The position numbers were made by a program, and so were the translations under genes. From the NCBI GenBank assembly GCA_029339505.1, contig JAQISU010000022.1, forward strand, positions 20,447,001 to 20,511,000: DNA of 64,000 nt. Reading direction: 5' to 3'. Under the pieces are notes generated by a model. The model was not told the origin of the DNA. It did no database searches and worked only from the letters and a program-made list of their open reading frames with translations. This DNA is from Unio delphinus. Its lineage: Eukaryota > Mollusca > Bivalvia > Unionida > Unionidae. Positions 11,216 to 21,992 of the stretch are shown piece after piece (the first letter of the stretch is position 1; each line of letters begins with the position of its first letter).

Positions 11216-11525
11216 GCGAATTATATAGGACAATGAATGAATTCACATACCTTTCGTTTATTTAATACTGATTATTGACAACACTGAAACAGAACCGAAT
11301 ACTTGAAAGAAAAAAAAGAATACAATTATTTGTAAATATCACGTATTTGATTCGTTTTCTTACAAAAAAACGTATCCGCTGAGAATCATGATAGTTAAAA
11401 TCAACCAATCAGAAATCAGATGACACAATGATTGAGATTACCTCTCTTTGCTAAGCTGACATACCCGTACGAGTTATCTCCCTTAGTGTTATATAGAATA
11501 ATGCAAAACATAATTTAGACATATG

Positions 11526-11980
11526 AAAATTGAATCCAGTCCTTTTTGAAATCGCTAATCTGGTTATTCCCTCTGCTACTTTTCGTACTGAGGGCATACA
11601 AATATCATAGATTGGAATATTTTTTCTTCGTTAGTTACTGAATTAAATGATTTTACGGGTCTTTTTCCAGTTGATTTACAAGTACCAGTTTTCCCATATG
11701 TGGTATTATCACTCTGTGTAACAATTCGTAAATTATCCAATTTGTTATTCCGAGGATTGGAATCAATGTGATCAACTACAAATCCATCCCTGATCAATCC
11801 ATTAAACACCTCGAAGACGAATCTGTGACAGTAATATTTCTTCTCTCCAGCGCCAAACCTCAAATACCCCATACCATTATTAAAACAAATTGGTTTCTTC
11901 AGTCTAAGGTTTCTGATAATCCCATCACGGGACGACTCATAATCGCTAATCACGGGATGTGGTTGAAACTTTTGGTTCAT
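11526..11980 (-). pseudogene. NUMOD/HNH homing-type endonuclease
   Basis: The frame from 11980 begins with a NUMOD4-like segment (HPVISDYESSRDGIIRNLRL), continues through YYCHRFVFEVFNG, and has the HNH core VVDHIDSNPRNNKLDNLRIV (about residues 72-91), followed by TQSDNT. The first D-H pair and the N-x8-N-L-R spacing are those of HNH_3 nucleases, which cut double-stranded DNA using one metal ion. After STGKRPVKSF a frameshift near 11610 moves a C-terminal helix-turn-helix (PSVRKVAEGITRLAI, a NUMOD1-like DNA-recognition motif) into another frame, ending near 11526. The catalytic part is therefore intact but the DNA-recognition tail is detached. Fifteen nt to the right lies the Cys-rich gene on the same strand. 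Such nucleases occur in phages and large DNA viruses; here it probably belongs to the virus-like element, although it could be an independent homing gene inside it. Confidence 0.8.
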
Positions 11981-11995
11981 TTATATACTATAATA

Positions 11996-12337
11996 TTATT
12001 TGTTTAAATTATTATTTGGGTGAATGATAGCATTACTTTGGAATCTTCCAATATAGCCTTGAGGTGTTCTTATAACTCTGTCAGGGGCGTTTACACAGTC
12101 ATTGATAAGTTTTTTAACCCTCTTATCATAATAGCGTTTCAACTCTCTGTATTGCTTACCACCACAACCGAGACATAACTGCAATTTTCCTCTTACCCCT
12201 ACCCCACATCTTATGAAGGGTAAGGGCCCATAACTTCTGTTACGAAAACTTTGCATATGATATTCACAGAACTCTTTTTTGCATGATTTGTTACACTGGG
12301 TTATTGATCCAATCATGAGCCATTTGCAATGATTCAT
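11996..12337 (-). CDS. Cys-rich probable zinc-binding protein
   Basis: An intact 113-residue frame with cysteine pairs in a zinc-finger-like pattern: C-N-K-S-C (15-19), F-C-E-Y-H (23-27), then IRCGVG and CLGCGG (about residues 43-60), followed by a basic helix (RELKRYYDKRVKKLI). The spacing suggests one or two zinc sites, but I cannot name the family. It ends 15 nt before the HNH nuclease starts and shares its strand, so the two were probably cotranscribed. It is divergent from the polymerase gene, 42 nt away. Confidence 0.55.
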   Translation of the reverse strand: MNHCKWLMIGSITQCNKSCKKEFCEYHMQSFRNRSYGPLPFIRCGVGVRGKLQLCLGCGGKQYRELKRYYDKRVKKLINDCVNAPDRVIRTPQGYIGRFQSNAIIHPNNNLNK

Positions 12338-12379
12338 TATATATAAATTTCTTTTTTAAATACTTGTTTTAATTAAAAT
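12338..12379. promoter_or_regulatory. Candidate divergent promoter
   Basis: Only 42 nt separate the starts of the minus-strand Cys-rich gene and the plus-strand polymerase frame. The interval is AT-only apart from a few bases and contains TATATAAA (12339-12347) plus TTTAATTAAAAT next to the polymerase Met. A shared bidirectional early-type promoter is a reasonable inference; no transcription evidence. Confidence 0.35.
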
Positions 12380-14587
12380 ATGAAGGAGTTCGAGAGATTA
12401 TCGAAAATTATACCATGGAAAAATGTTAAATTCAATCTCGATAGAGTCTCCGTAGCACCAAAGAATATAAAAGGTAATAGAACCATATTGGGTAAAATTC
12501 GTGATTGTTTTAATGAATTTAAACACGATGGAGCATCTCACTGTTGGTCAACATTTCGAATTAATGGTAGTGTTGATGCTACCATGAACGATAAAAAAGC
12601 AGCAGTGATAATCTCACATCTTGACAAGAAAAAGTATTTTTTTTTGAATTTAGGGAATTGGATTATCAGAGATAAATATGACCCCATCTTGAAGGATAAA
12701 AGAACTGTTGCTGTGAGTCGAGATTCCAAACCAGGAATTCTGACTGGAATTGACAAACTGTATTACGAGAGATCTTATCCTGTAACAGCAGTTGTTTATG
12801 GGATATATCCATTAAATGATAAACCGAGTACTGAAAAACTAAAACCAATGAAATATTCGTCAAGAATGAATTGTGTAGCAGAAGGAATAGTAGAACACTT
12901 CACAAATGCGTTGCGTGGAAACAAATTGACTGATCTAAGACGCAAAAAAATAAATGAATGGGGACTAACAGTGAAGGAGCGCGGTGCAACAATTCAAAAT
13001 GTGGCAGCGTTAGAACGGACACTAAAATTCCCAATATCAGTAATGACGATAACAGGTGAGGTATTATACGAACCGAAATATAAATCGAGAGGATCCCCAA
13101 TCAAAATTATTGATCATAACGAATACGCATGGACACCTGCAGTAACAATATTTCCGCGGGATAGAACAATAAAATATATACCCGCAGAGTTCTCGGCGGG
13201 GGATTTCTATCCGGAGGAGAAATTATTTGATTTTATTCACCAGTTGAGTAAAAACGATCCTGTGTCAGTGTGGATATTTCACAGTTTTGAAAACGAGGAG
13301 GGCAAATTCATTCAATTTGTAAGACCCAATGGAGAATTATACCACACTGAAGCTCTCCATGATGCGATGAAAAAACTAACTAGTAGTTTTTCAACAGAAC
13401 ACGAATAACAATTACTAACAAATTGTTTTGCAATTCCGTCGGTTGCAGCTCATTTTGCGAGAAAGAAAAACACGTGGAAACCAACAAGAGCTGAATTTCT
13501 ATCAGATATCAAATCAAGCTGCATCGAATATGGCCATGGTGGATTATGGAATACAAAATACGACCCTAAAAATATTATTTCGGTTGATATGGTCGCGTGT
13601 TATCCCGGGAGTTTTCTCGGGCACGGAGAGTGTGCTAAGTACTTCAAGCGATTTGGACATCCCACACATGAAATGACTCGTGTTGCGATTAATGGCCCAC
13701 TGCCTTATTTTGATTTAACCGGATTCGCTCGTGTGGTATCTTTTGAATTAGATAAAGGACTTCATCCGTGCTGTTCTGTTTGGAGTGGTAGACACATATC
13801 TGAAAAACACTGGATGTCAATAGTGCTGTTATGATATATGACTGATTGTAGCACGCTGATATCGCTGATTGTCAGTGAAGCAATTATATCATATCGATAG
13901 CAGACTAAAGTCTGGTTACCACAACCTGATAATATAGATAGTATAATCAGCGAAAATAAAAAAAAAACAATTTCCTGATCTCGACGAAGAATATATCGTG
14001 AAATGGTCCAGACAGCTATTTGAAGTTAGAAATAGACAAGCAAAAGAACTCGGTAGAAGAATACTCGGTAAATTCACTCAGGGTGGAAAATACAAAAATA
14101 CAATATATTCTTTGCGGTTGATTATAGATAGTGTTGAATATGATTTTATAATCGCTGATGTAACATCGAAGGGTATATATGTCGATGGTAAAGACGCTTT
14201 CTTGTCCGATGGAACCAAATTGGGTACAATTGTTACTTACAATGATGGATACAGTCTTCAGTATACACATTTGAGGGCGTCTATGCTGGCTTATGCTTCT
14301 ATTAATCTATTTTCGATGATAAATAGATTTCCTGACACCGCAGTTAGAGTAGCCACTGATTCATTTTATATAAACGCGAAACACAGCGAAGTAGTGGCCG
14401 AATTCATTAATTTTGACGAGAGTTGGGGATCATGGAGAATTAAGCGGGACATGCTGCGTGATTATTCCAAATCAGCAGATGTTACGATTGAAGATAAATA
14501 TCTGAAACAAATCAGATATCAGAACTATCTAATGCATCGCAGATATCTGACCCAACATGTAGATAAAAAAAAACAGTTTATTTAAAC
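12380..14587 (+). pseudogene. DNA polymerase family B (virus-like), broken
   Basis: The first 342 codons (12380-13405) form an N-terminal domain of unrecognised fold. An in-frame TAA (13406-13408) follows, then the same frame continues to 13834. That part holds polymerase motif A as SVDMVACYPGSFLG (Asp codon 13586, Tyr codon 13601). After a TGA at 13832-13834, another stop near 13895 and a frameshift around the A-run 13955-13966, the frame ending at 14585 holds a motif B-like KELGRRILGKFTQG (14043-14087) and motif C as RVATDSFYI (14346-14372). Motif C has ATDS where most family B enzymes have DTDS; I believe this is usual in this subgroup, but the claim needs an alignment. No terminal-protein domain or clear 3'-5' exonuclease motif was recognised. 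The role would be replication of the element's own DNA. It is directly followed by the helicase part. Confidence 0.75.
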
Positions 14588-15600
14588 GGTTGACGACTCG
14601 TGTGATTGAATTATTTCGTGGGAAATCAAACATGATTGTGCTAACACCGACACAAAGCCTTGCAAGAGAAATGAAAGAGCGAGGGGTGAATTACCGTACT
14701 TATCACAGTTTCTTTCGATGGAAAGGCTATGAATGGACTCCTGATCGAATGGGTGAGAAACATATTCCTGAAATCATTGTTTGGGATGAGATATGGACGG
14801 TGTCGTTAGATGTATTACAAAGATTTCTCGATTGGTTGTAAATAAAAAATACAAGCGTGATAATGTGCGGCGTTCATGGTCAACCACCACAACTTGTCGG
14901 TTTGTCTCCACATGATTGGCTGAAGAATTTTGTAGACTATTATGAAAAAATTAATACTGATCATAGAGCACTTGATGAACAATTACGCGAGTTCAAAAAA
15001 CTACAACCTGATAGAATCCAATGTGAAATAGCACGTGAAATAATTTCAGAAGCTCCATTAAATGACTTTTGGGAAGCGTGGAGACCAAACGATTTAAAAG
15101 TGGCGAGTAGATAGTCAGAGACACACTTCAGATGAAGTTATTTGAATTGCATAAAGAAAAATTTGCAACGCTTCCAACGCCGTTGTGTTATAGACCCAAT
15201 GATACACGAAAACAGAATATTGAAGTTGATATTCCAGGACAAGGAGAAAAGCAGAATTTAGTGTTAAATGATATTGTCTTGGTTGCTATCAATGTTGTCG
15301 AAGATGCATTGCGCGCTGATAAATCCACATGGACGCTAGGTTACGCAGCGACGATACATTCTTCACAGGGATTAAATATATAAAATACAGTTGTTTGAAT
15401 TATAGATAATCGCATCGAGTGGTCGATTTTAGTTTATCTTGCAGTGTCCAGAGTACGAAGAATAAATCAACTTCGAAGAGTTGTTCAAGACTATAACGAC
15501 ACTACAATAAGTGATATTGTCAGCGATCAAATAATCAACAAAAACTCTCTGGTTATAAACAATAGGATAAAAAAAATAACAGAGAATTTGATATTGATGC
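14572..15600 (+). pseudogene. Superfamily 1 helicase (fused downstream of PolB), broken
   Basis: The helicase frame emerges from the polymerase frame across an A-run at 14564-14573. The expected P-loop G-x4-GK-T/S is missing: only its tail TTRVIELFRG remains, preceded by LFKRL. Next come motif Ia-like IVLTPTQSLA, Walker B IIVWDEIWTV (about 14776-14805), motif III-like CGVHGQPPQL (about 14866-14895), motif V TIHSSQG (about 15351-15371) and motif VI YLAVSRVRR (15435-15458). Breaks seen are an in-frame TAA at 14839, a frameshift near 15105-15113, TAA at 15381, TGA at 15396 and a frameshift at the A-run near 15570-15577. Walker B, V and VI identify a PIF1/RecD-type superfamily 1 enzyme, an ATP-driven unwinding motor for replication. 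The absence of start signals between the polymerase and helicase parts suggests one ancestral multidomain protein. Confidence 0.78.
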
Positions 15601-15793
15601 TGAATTAATAACCACGTTGAAAAAATAACAGAATAATCACTGCGCGAGTTGCAATTGTATAATGAGTTGACGTTGGTTGGATAAAGATCCTCGCCAATTT
15701 ACCGTAGACAGAAAAAATAGCAGCATAGGTCATACCAGAGATAATGTGATGCTGACTAGTCTTGAGTGCAACAGACGCAGAGGTGCTAGTTAA
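15578..15793 (+). pseudogene. C-terminal HNH / endonuclease VII-like domain
   Basis: Continuing after the helicase in one frame, interrupted by TAA near 15621 and TGA at 15668-15670, are a Cys pair (CASCNC), then FTVDRKNSSIGHTRDNVMLT and SLECNRRRG ending at TAA 15791-15793. D-R-x(n)-G-H-T-x-D-N followed by C-N-x-x-R is the usual end of an HNH/recombination endonuclease VII fold, with the paired Cys residues binding structural zinc. It would give the replication protein a nicking or resolving nuclease at its C terminus. Short and broken, but the motif set is specific. Confidence 0.6.
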
Positions 15794-16180
15794 TACCACG
15801 CGGTGGTAATTGAGTATCCTCGTGTATCACTTGCAGTTGTTCTTTAGAAATTTCCTCAGTCCATCCCACACGGATTTGTAACGATAATTTTATCAGATCC
15901 TGGAACGCGATATCGTGTCGGACTTGATAAAATATTCGGAGAGATTGTTAACCCATAGCAGCAGAGAGGGACGGAGGATTCCAACGACATTGACGTCTTT
16001 TTTTTTTTTGCCAAATGGACCGTTACGAGGAAGCCTCGGTTTACCGAATCGACCCTTCTATTAAGCATTTACGAAGAAGCCTAAGTTTGCGGTAATCGAC
16101 CCTTCTATTAAGTATTTACGAGGAGGAAGCCTCGTAGACGCCTATAAAGTTGGTCTGTTCCCACTCCCCCTCATCTGCTA
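15794..16180. other. Tail of virus-like element; 57-bp duplication
   Basis: A plus-strand stretch at 15830-15955 still reads as protein-like (ILSDPGTRYRVGLDKIFGE) in one frame after an amber codon, but no family is recognised. At 16025-16135 a segment containing 'ATCGACCCTTCTATTAAG' is present twice in tandem (about 57 bp). The junction with the inverted LINE copy is at about 16181. I looked for terminal inverted repeats pairing this end with 6.9-7.1 kb and found none. Confidence 0.4.
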
Positions 16181-16399
16181 CAATATATACAACATGATGT
16201 GAAGAGTCTGGCTCAACACTAGATAATTAGGGAATTTTAAAGTTCAAGCCTGGAATACATGCACAGGCATCTGTCAAAAAAACATAAACATAAACAAAAA
16301 TATAAAATATCATTCTGCGTTGAAACATTCAGCTTAGAAAATGATGCAAAATTACAGACAAGCAGGCAGTAATTTTTTTGGTACTAGCACTGTTCAATT

Positions 16400-19300
16400 T
16401 TCTAAAGATTTCATCCAATTAAGACATTGATTATGAAAATTAGAAATGCTATGAGCTTGCCTTATGTCGCTGTGATTGTTGTTCCATACTACTGGACCAG
16501 TATATTGAAAACTTGTTTTAGAAACAATTCCTTCTTTGGCCTTGGTAGCTTTTTCTTCTTACTGACCTTCAATGTGGAGTACCATCAGTTTCACTTTGGT
16601 GAAAGATATTGCTTAGATAGACAAGAATGGATTTTCTGGATACTTTTATACATCAATTTGGATTTTCTCAGAAATATTCTTTCATGTATTGTTAAAACTT
16701 TTGTATTATTCATTGCATCCTGAAAATTATCTATACACTGATCTTGAATTAAATGGCAAGCCCTATTTTGGAGCCTTATAAGTGTCATTATGTTTCAGTT
16801 TTTAGGTATTACCCCAAATTACATTACAGTAGTCTAGATATGGCTGAATATGACTTTTATAAAAGATGACCCTATACTGAAGAGGAAAGTATGCTTTAAT
16901 TTTTATCAGTAGCCAAAGATAAGAATTGATCTTCTTTTTGAAATGTGTTTAATGTGAAGAGACCAAGTAAAATTGTTATCTACGAATACACCAAGAATTC
17001 AAGAGGTCATATTAAGGTTCACATTGTTAAAAAATGAAGCGTGTCACTATCTAGTCTTGCTCGTTTTTGTTGTGTTGTAACTAGTAGGGCTTTCGTATTT
17101 TCTGTATTTATGATCATACTGTTTTCCTTGCACCATACTTGAAGTCTGTTGAGAGCATCTTGTAAGTTATTTTCAAGTACCGTTTTGGTTTTACCAATCT
17201 CAGACAGTGTAGTATCATCTGCATAGAGGAAAGTGGAATAAATTGAAGTTTCAATCTTAAGAGGTAAATCGTTGATAAATAGAATGAATAACAGAGGTTC
17301 AAGGATAGAACCTTGTGGTACTCCACAATTATTACTTTTGCTTTCAGAAAGTTGACCATTTAAAGATTATTTTTGCCTTCTGTTGGTTAAGTAAGAAGTA
17401 AACCAGTTTAAGGAGTTTTCACTGCATTCATAAATCTTTAGTTGTTCAAGCAAAATTTCATGGTCTACAAGATCAAAAGCTTTACGAAATCAACCATAAT
17501 AGTGCCTACCATTTCTCCTTGATCTAACGCTTTCAGCCATTTATCAATCAAAGATACAAGTGCAGTTTCACAGGAGTGATTCTGGTGAAATCCAGACTGA
17601 TTTTCATGAATAAGATCATAGATGTTTAAATATTTGCGAAAAGAATCATGTACATGTTTCTCTAGTAATTTGGTGTGACAAGGAAGGATAGAGATGGGTC
17701 TGTTGTTATTTACATCATCTTTTGTTCCTGCTTTATGCAATGGTATAACCTTGGCAGTTTTCCATGTTTGTGGAAATTTATTAGACCTAATACTTTCATT
17801 ACAAATGAATGATATACTCTCTACAATTGCAGGTGCAGCCACTTTTAGTAGCCTTGGTCCAATCATATCAAGTCCTGTAGCCTTACAAACATCGATGGTT
17901 TTAAAATATTTCAACACAAATTCTGGACTCATTTCAGGAATTTCAAATTTTATATTGTTTTGTAGTTCTTTAGCACAAAAATATTTGAGTTCCAGATGAT
18001 CAGATGAAGTTCTGGGTTCTTTAAGTTTTTCAGCAATTTGAACAAAAAAGTTGTTAAAAATATCTGAGATGTCCTTTGGATTTTCAGTATCATTGCCCTC
18101 ATGATTGAGGGATAAAATTTCAGCTTTACGCTTACATTTGTCTGCACCAAAACCTGTAAACACTTTCCAGATAGCTTTCGAGTTATTTTGGTTTTCATCC
18201 AACACTTTTTTTTAGTGCGCTTGTTTGACTTGATGTATCATTTTATGAACTTTATTCCTCCAAACACTATATTCGGTTTGATTCCCTACTGATTTTAGTT
18301 GGTCTCGTTGCTTTATTGCTTCTAAACTTTCTCGTGAGTTCCAGTCTGGCTGATGGTCTTTCTTCATCCTGTGTGCTTTTAAAGGGGCATGCTTGTCAAC
18401 TATACTAAAGAACAGATCTGTCCAAGTATCTAAACCATCATCAATATCCTCAAAGATTTGGACTGTATTCCAAGGAATCTGTTTTAGATCTTCTAGGAAT
18501 TTAAAAGTATCAAAGTTTTTAAAGGATTTATAAGCAATGGATTTATGGATATTATTTTTTGTTGATTTGCCATTGACTTTACGGGTTGGAAAAATTGAAA
18601 AGTGATCACTTATACCAATCTTTGGAACCATTACGTTCAAAACATTTTCTTTTGTATTGGTATAAATATGATCTATAAGTGTTTTAGATGTAGATGTTAC
18701 TCTGGTGGGTTCATTTATTAGTTGCTCCATACCTAACGAATCAATAAATTTCATCCGATTCCCTTTTATATGATCATTGAGAAGGTCTCTATTTATATCA
18801 CCTAGAATGTAAAATTCTTTCCCTTCATTTGAAATTTTATCTACTTGAAGTTCAAAATATTCACACCAATCAGTATGTAATGATGGGGTTCTATACACAA
18901 AACCTACTAAATAGGGCTTTGCTTTTTCTGGAGTGATCTGTAGCCAAATGGATTCTATTTCCTGTATTTCTAGGTCTTCCCGTCTTTTACAAATAGTACC
19001 GGTTTTAACATACACAAGGAGCCTGCCACCGCCTGCTTTCCTATCCTCACGATAAATGTGTTCATATCCATTAATATATAAGAAATTTTCACCCTGATTT
19101 TATGTTAACATTGTTTCCAAGAGTCCAAATAAATGAATATTATTATTTGGAGAGGCTAACAGTAACTTCACTTGATCAATATTTCCTTGAAAATCCTGAA
19201 TATTTAAATGACCTATGCGTAAACCTTTGCTAGAAACTCCTAAATTCAAGAGACTAATATCAATGTTATTAGAGGCATTCAATGAGACATTGAAAGTATT

Positions 19301-19590
19301 AAAACTATGTTCACAGTGATCATCATTACAACTATCATTACTGTATACAAAAAATTAGTTTTTCTACAACTGCATTTTCTACTTTTATAATCATTGTATA
19401 AATCTGAACTATCGTTCCTGTTGGAATATGTACAAGTAGCTTCAAAGGTTCCACATTCAGAACATGCTTCACCAAGAAGATCAAATCTGTTTTGACAAGG
19501 TATGCCCAGTTTATATAACAGTCCTTGATATATAAATTGGTCATCCTGCTGAATAGAGTCTTCCTGTGGAATTGAGAAAGCTTCATTTCC
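16400..19590 (-). pseudogene. LINE copy 1 ORF2 (APE endonuclease + RT)
   Basis: A Cys-bearing N-terminal segment (19300-19590) leads into the APE endonuclease: RIGHLNIQDFQG, an ETML at about 19100, YVKTGTICKR, YILGDINRDLL (metal-binding Asp kept) and ISDHFSIFPTR (near 18600). RT follows: AKVIPLHKAGTKDDVNNNRPISIL (17690-17780), a frameshift in motif A at about 17488-17490, GVPQGS at about 17310 with an E for G change after it (SILEPLLF), and FLYADDTTLS near 17210-17240. The C-terminal thumb region decays with several stops between 17000 and 16400. Function would have been target-primed reverse transcription in the nucleus. The copy cannot encode an active protein. Confidence 0.85.
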
Positions 19591-21222
19591 CTTTTCCTAT
19601 TCCATAAATCTAGTGTGAGTTTTGGCTTTTGTGTCCAAAGCTAACACACTGATGGCATTGTATTGGCTGTCTGTGCCTGCATTTCTGTGCTGAATGTTTG
19701 ATCTCACCACAGTAATCACATCCCATAGTGTACTGCCTGTATTGATATGGCTGATCATATTGTCTGATGTTGTTTTGACCTACATTGCGTTTATGGGGAA
19801 GGATGAAGTTTGTAATGTGACTATAAGACCAGACTACATGAATGACTGCATTTATATTTTTTGCCAGCTTTTCCACCCCTTTGGTAGACAGGTGGATCTT
19901 ATCTCTTTTTCCAAATAGATGTTGCATTACTTGTCCCTCTTCATCCAGGAAACTCATGTAATTATAAACAATATCACTTCCTTTCACTTGCCAGCCTTCG
20001 GTTGACCTCATTGATATCTAACACATCACAATCTCCCCTGGGGGCCATTTCACACAAAGCAGCCTGACATCTTTGATTTTGCTTATGAATGTAATTAAGT
20101 AATTGGACATATAGTTCTTCAAAAAGTTCTAGATCGATCCCTTCACTGGCATTGTTCCCTCAAATATTGAGTACTTTTTAGTAAAGTTGGAGAGATCATA
20201 TATTTTTATATCTTCCAGTATCGTCTGTGTTTTGGCACCTCAAATGGCATGCTTTCTAATACAGTGCCTCAGTCCTCTGTTGTTAATTCCATGTAAAATG
20301 GAACTACCTTTAAGGAGGATGTTATCTTTGCTGATAGAAGGCAAAGTAGTATGTTTACATTGTATTGATATAGGTTTGTATGGTGTTTTATTACTTCTAG
20401 CTGAATGAGTGACAGAGTTGGAAAACTGCATTGGGTTTTCTTTTGGCAATATTTCAGGTGTCTACACTTTTACTAAGAGACATAGGTTTAGGACCAATGG
20501 TTTGTGAATGTATGCTGATAGTCAAAGGTTTCTCTCTCTGGGCAGCTAATTTAACCTTTTCATTTATTAGCTTGTCAATCTGTTTTTGCATCTTGCCTAC
20601 TTGTTTCTGGAGTGTTTATATAACAATCAGCAGCAGGTCAGTACTAAACATACATATAGAGGGCTGTCTATGATCTCTAGTAGGTCCCTCTGTAGGGGTC
20701 ATTGTTGGAGTACTATTCATTGCAGGAACCCTAGAAAGTGGGTCAGTTCTCTCATCAGATAATTCTTGGTTTCTATGACTACATCTCTGATTTGAGTCCA
20801 CTAGATCTATTAAACATGTGGAATTGAATCTATCCTCACTGGTAGAGGATTGTAAAAATAGTTTAGTAGCCATTCTGATGAAGTTCTTATCTTTCTATTT
20901 CATTGACCCTAAACCTCTAACTTCTATTAGACTTGCAACACAATTGAAAATAAGTACACATTTTGGGTCCATCAGCATGTGTTGTAATCGTAAACATGGA
21001 CTGGAATGAATAAAAATGAATTCCTTTTTAATTTGTCCAGAAACTGATGGAAAAATCCAGTTGTCAAAAATGTTATTGTGCAATTAGTTGAATTTAAATG
21101 ATTCACATGGTATATGATACCCTCTAAATAGTCCTTAACAGGAAGGTCTTGCTCTGCATCAAAGGATCCCTCAAATCAAATGAAAAATGTTCAGAGAGAG
21201 AAGATAGTGAGAAAGTTGACAT
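19590..21222 (-). pseudogene. LINE copy 1 ORF1 (SGNH-esterase-like, zinc knuckles)
   Basis: Starts with an Ser/Phe-rich leader, then a low-complexity Ser/Thr/Pro region, a Gln/Lys coiled segment, and an SGNH hydrolase-like domain. Block I appears as GSSILHGINNRGLRHC (near 20270-20320), block III as GNNASEGID, and the C-terminal catalytic pair as DKIHLSTKGVEKLAK (near 19890). Two knuckles follow: CDYCGEIKHSAQKC and CHQCVSFGHKSQN. Esterase-bearing ORF1 proteins are typical of CR1-type LINEs, where they are thought to act as RNA-binding chaperones with lipid or membrane affinity. Frameshifts occur after SKSVDT, at the GNNASEG block and near the WQVKGSD block; the same places are broken in copies 2 and 3. 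An extra A after 'GHK' ends the frame early in this copy. Confidence 0.8.
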
Positions 21223-21692
21223 TATGGCAATAGCTGTAACTATAGAACAAAGGAACCACAATCCACCATGCTGAATCTGGCTGCTGGCTGAGCAATTTTT
21301 CACATCACAAAATAGTTATTGCATTGTATTGAAAGAGAAACATATTGTCCAAAATGCTTGAAAAGACACATGATGTAGCCTTTTGGTCAAATTTATTTCA
21401 TGGATGATGAATTAAACACACAGATATTCCTGGATTTAACTGTTGCTGCTGCTTTCTATATGGCATCATGGCAGCCATCCTGATGATTCATTAGAAGAAT
21501 GAAATTAGTCTTGAATAATTTAATAAGGATTTTCAAATTATAACTAATCGCTGCTGTTCTTGTAATTTTTTCATTTTTGATATTTCGAGTTCTGATATCA
21601 AATACAACCAGTATATATAAAACATGAGTGTCTTTTATCTATCTATCTATCTCTGTCTGTCTGTCTGTCTGTCTACCTACCTACCTACCTAC

Positions 21693-21748
<56 letters not shown>

Positions 21749-21767
21749 AGGTCCAAATGTCATTTCT

Positions 21768-21857
<90 letters not shown>

Positions 21858-21917
21858 CAATACTATATTTTCCTTTCATAAACACTATAATATCTTGAAT
21901 CTATGAATTCTATGGGC

Positions 21918-21992
<75 letters not shown>

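Larger units (their letters stand above)
16181..21222 (-). mobile_element. CR1-like LINE, copy 1 (inverted)
   Basis: A full ORF1-ORF2 element read on the minus strand, with ORF1 Met at about 21222 and 3' sequence running to 16181. The 3' (TTA)n tail seen in copies 2 and 3 is missing, so this copy is 3'-truncated at the edge of the virus-like region. It keeps a roughly 130-bp 3' segment ('gacagatgcctgtgca' in sense) that copy 2 has lost and copy 3 retains. ORF1 type (SGNH esterase plus zinc knuckles), APE endonuclease and RT sequence place it in the CR1/L2 group. Confidence 0.88.

Noticed and set aside
6955..16180. Terminal inverted repeats of the virus-like element
   Set aside because: Searched by eye at both edges; the left edge is a SINE and the right edge a LINE, and no matching inverted ends were found.
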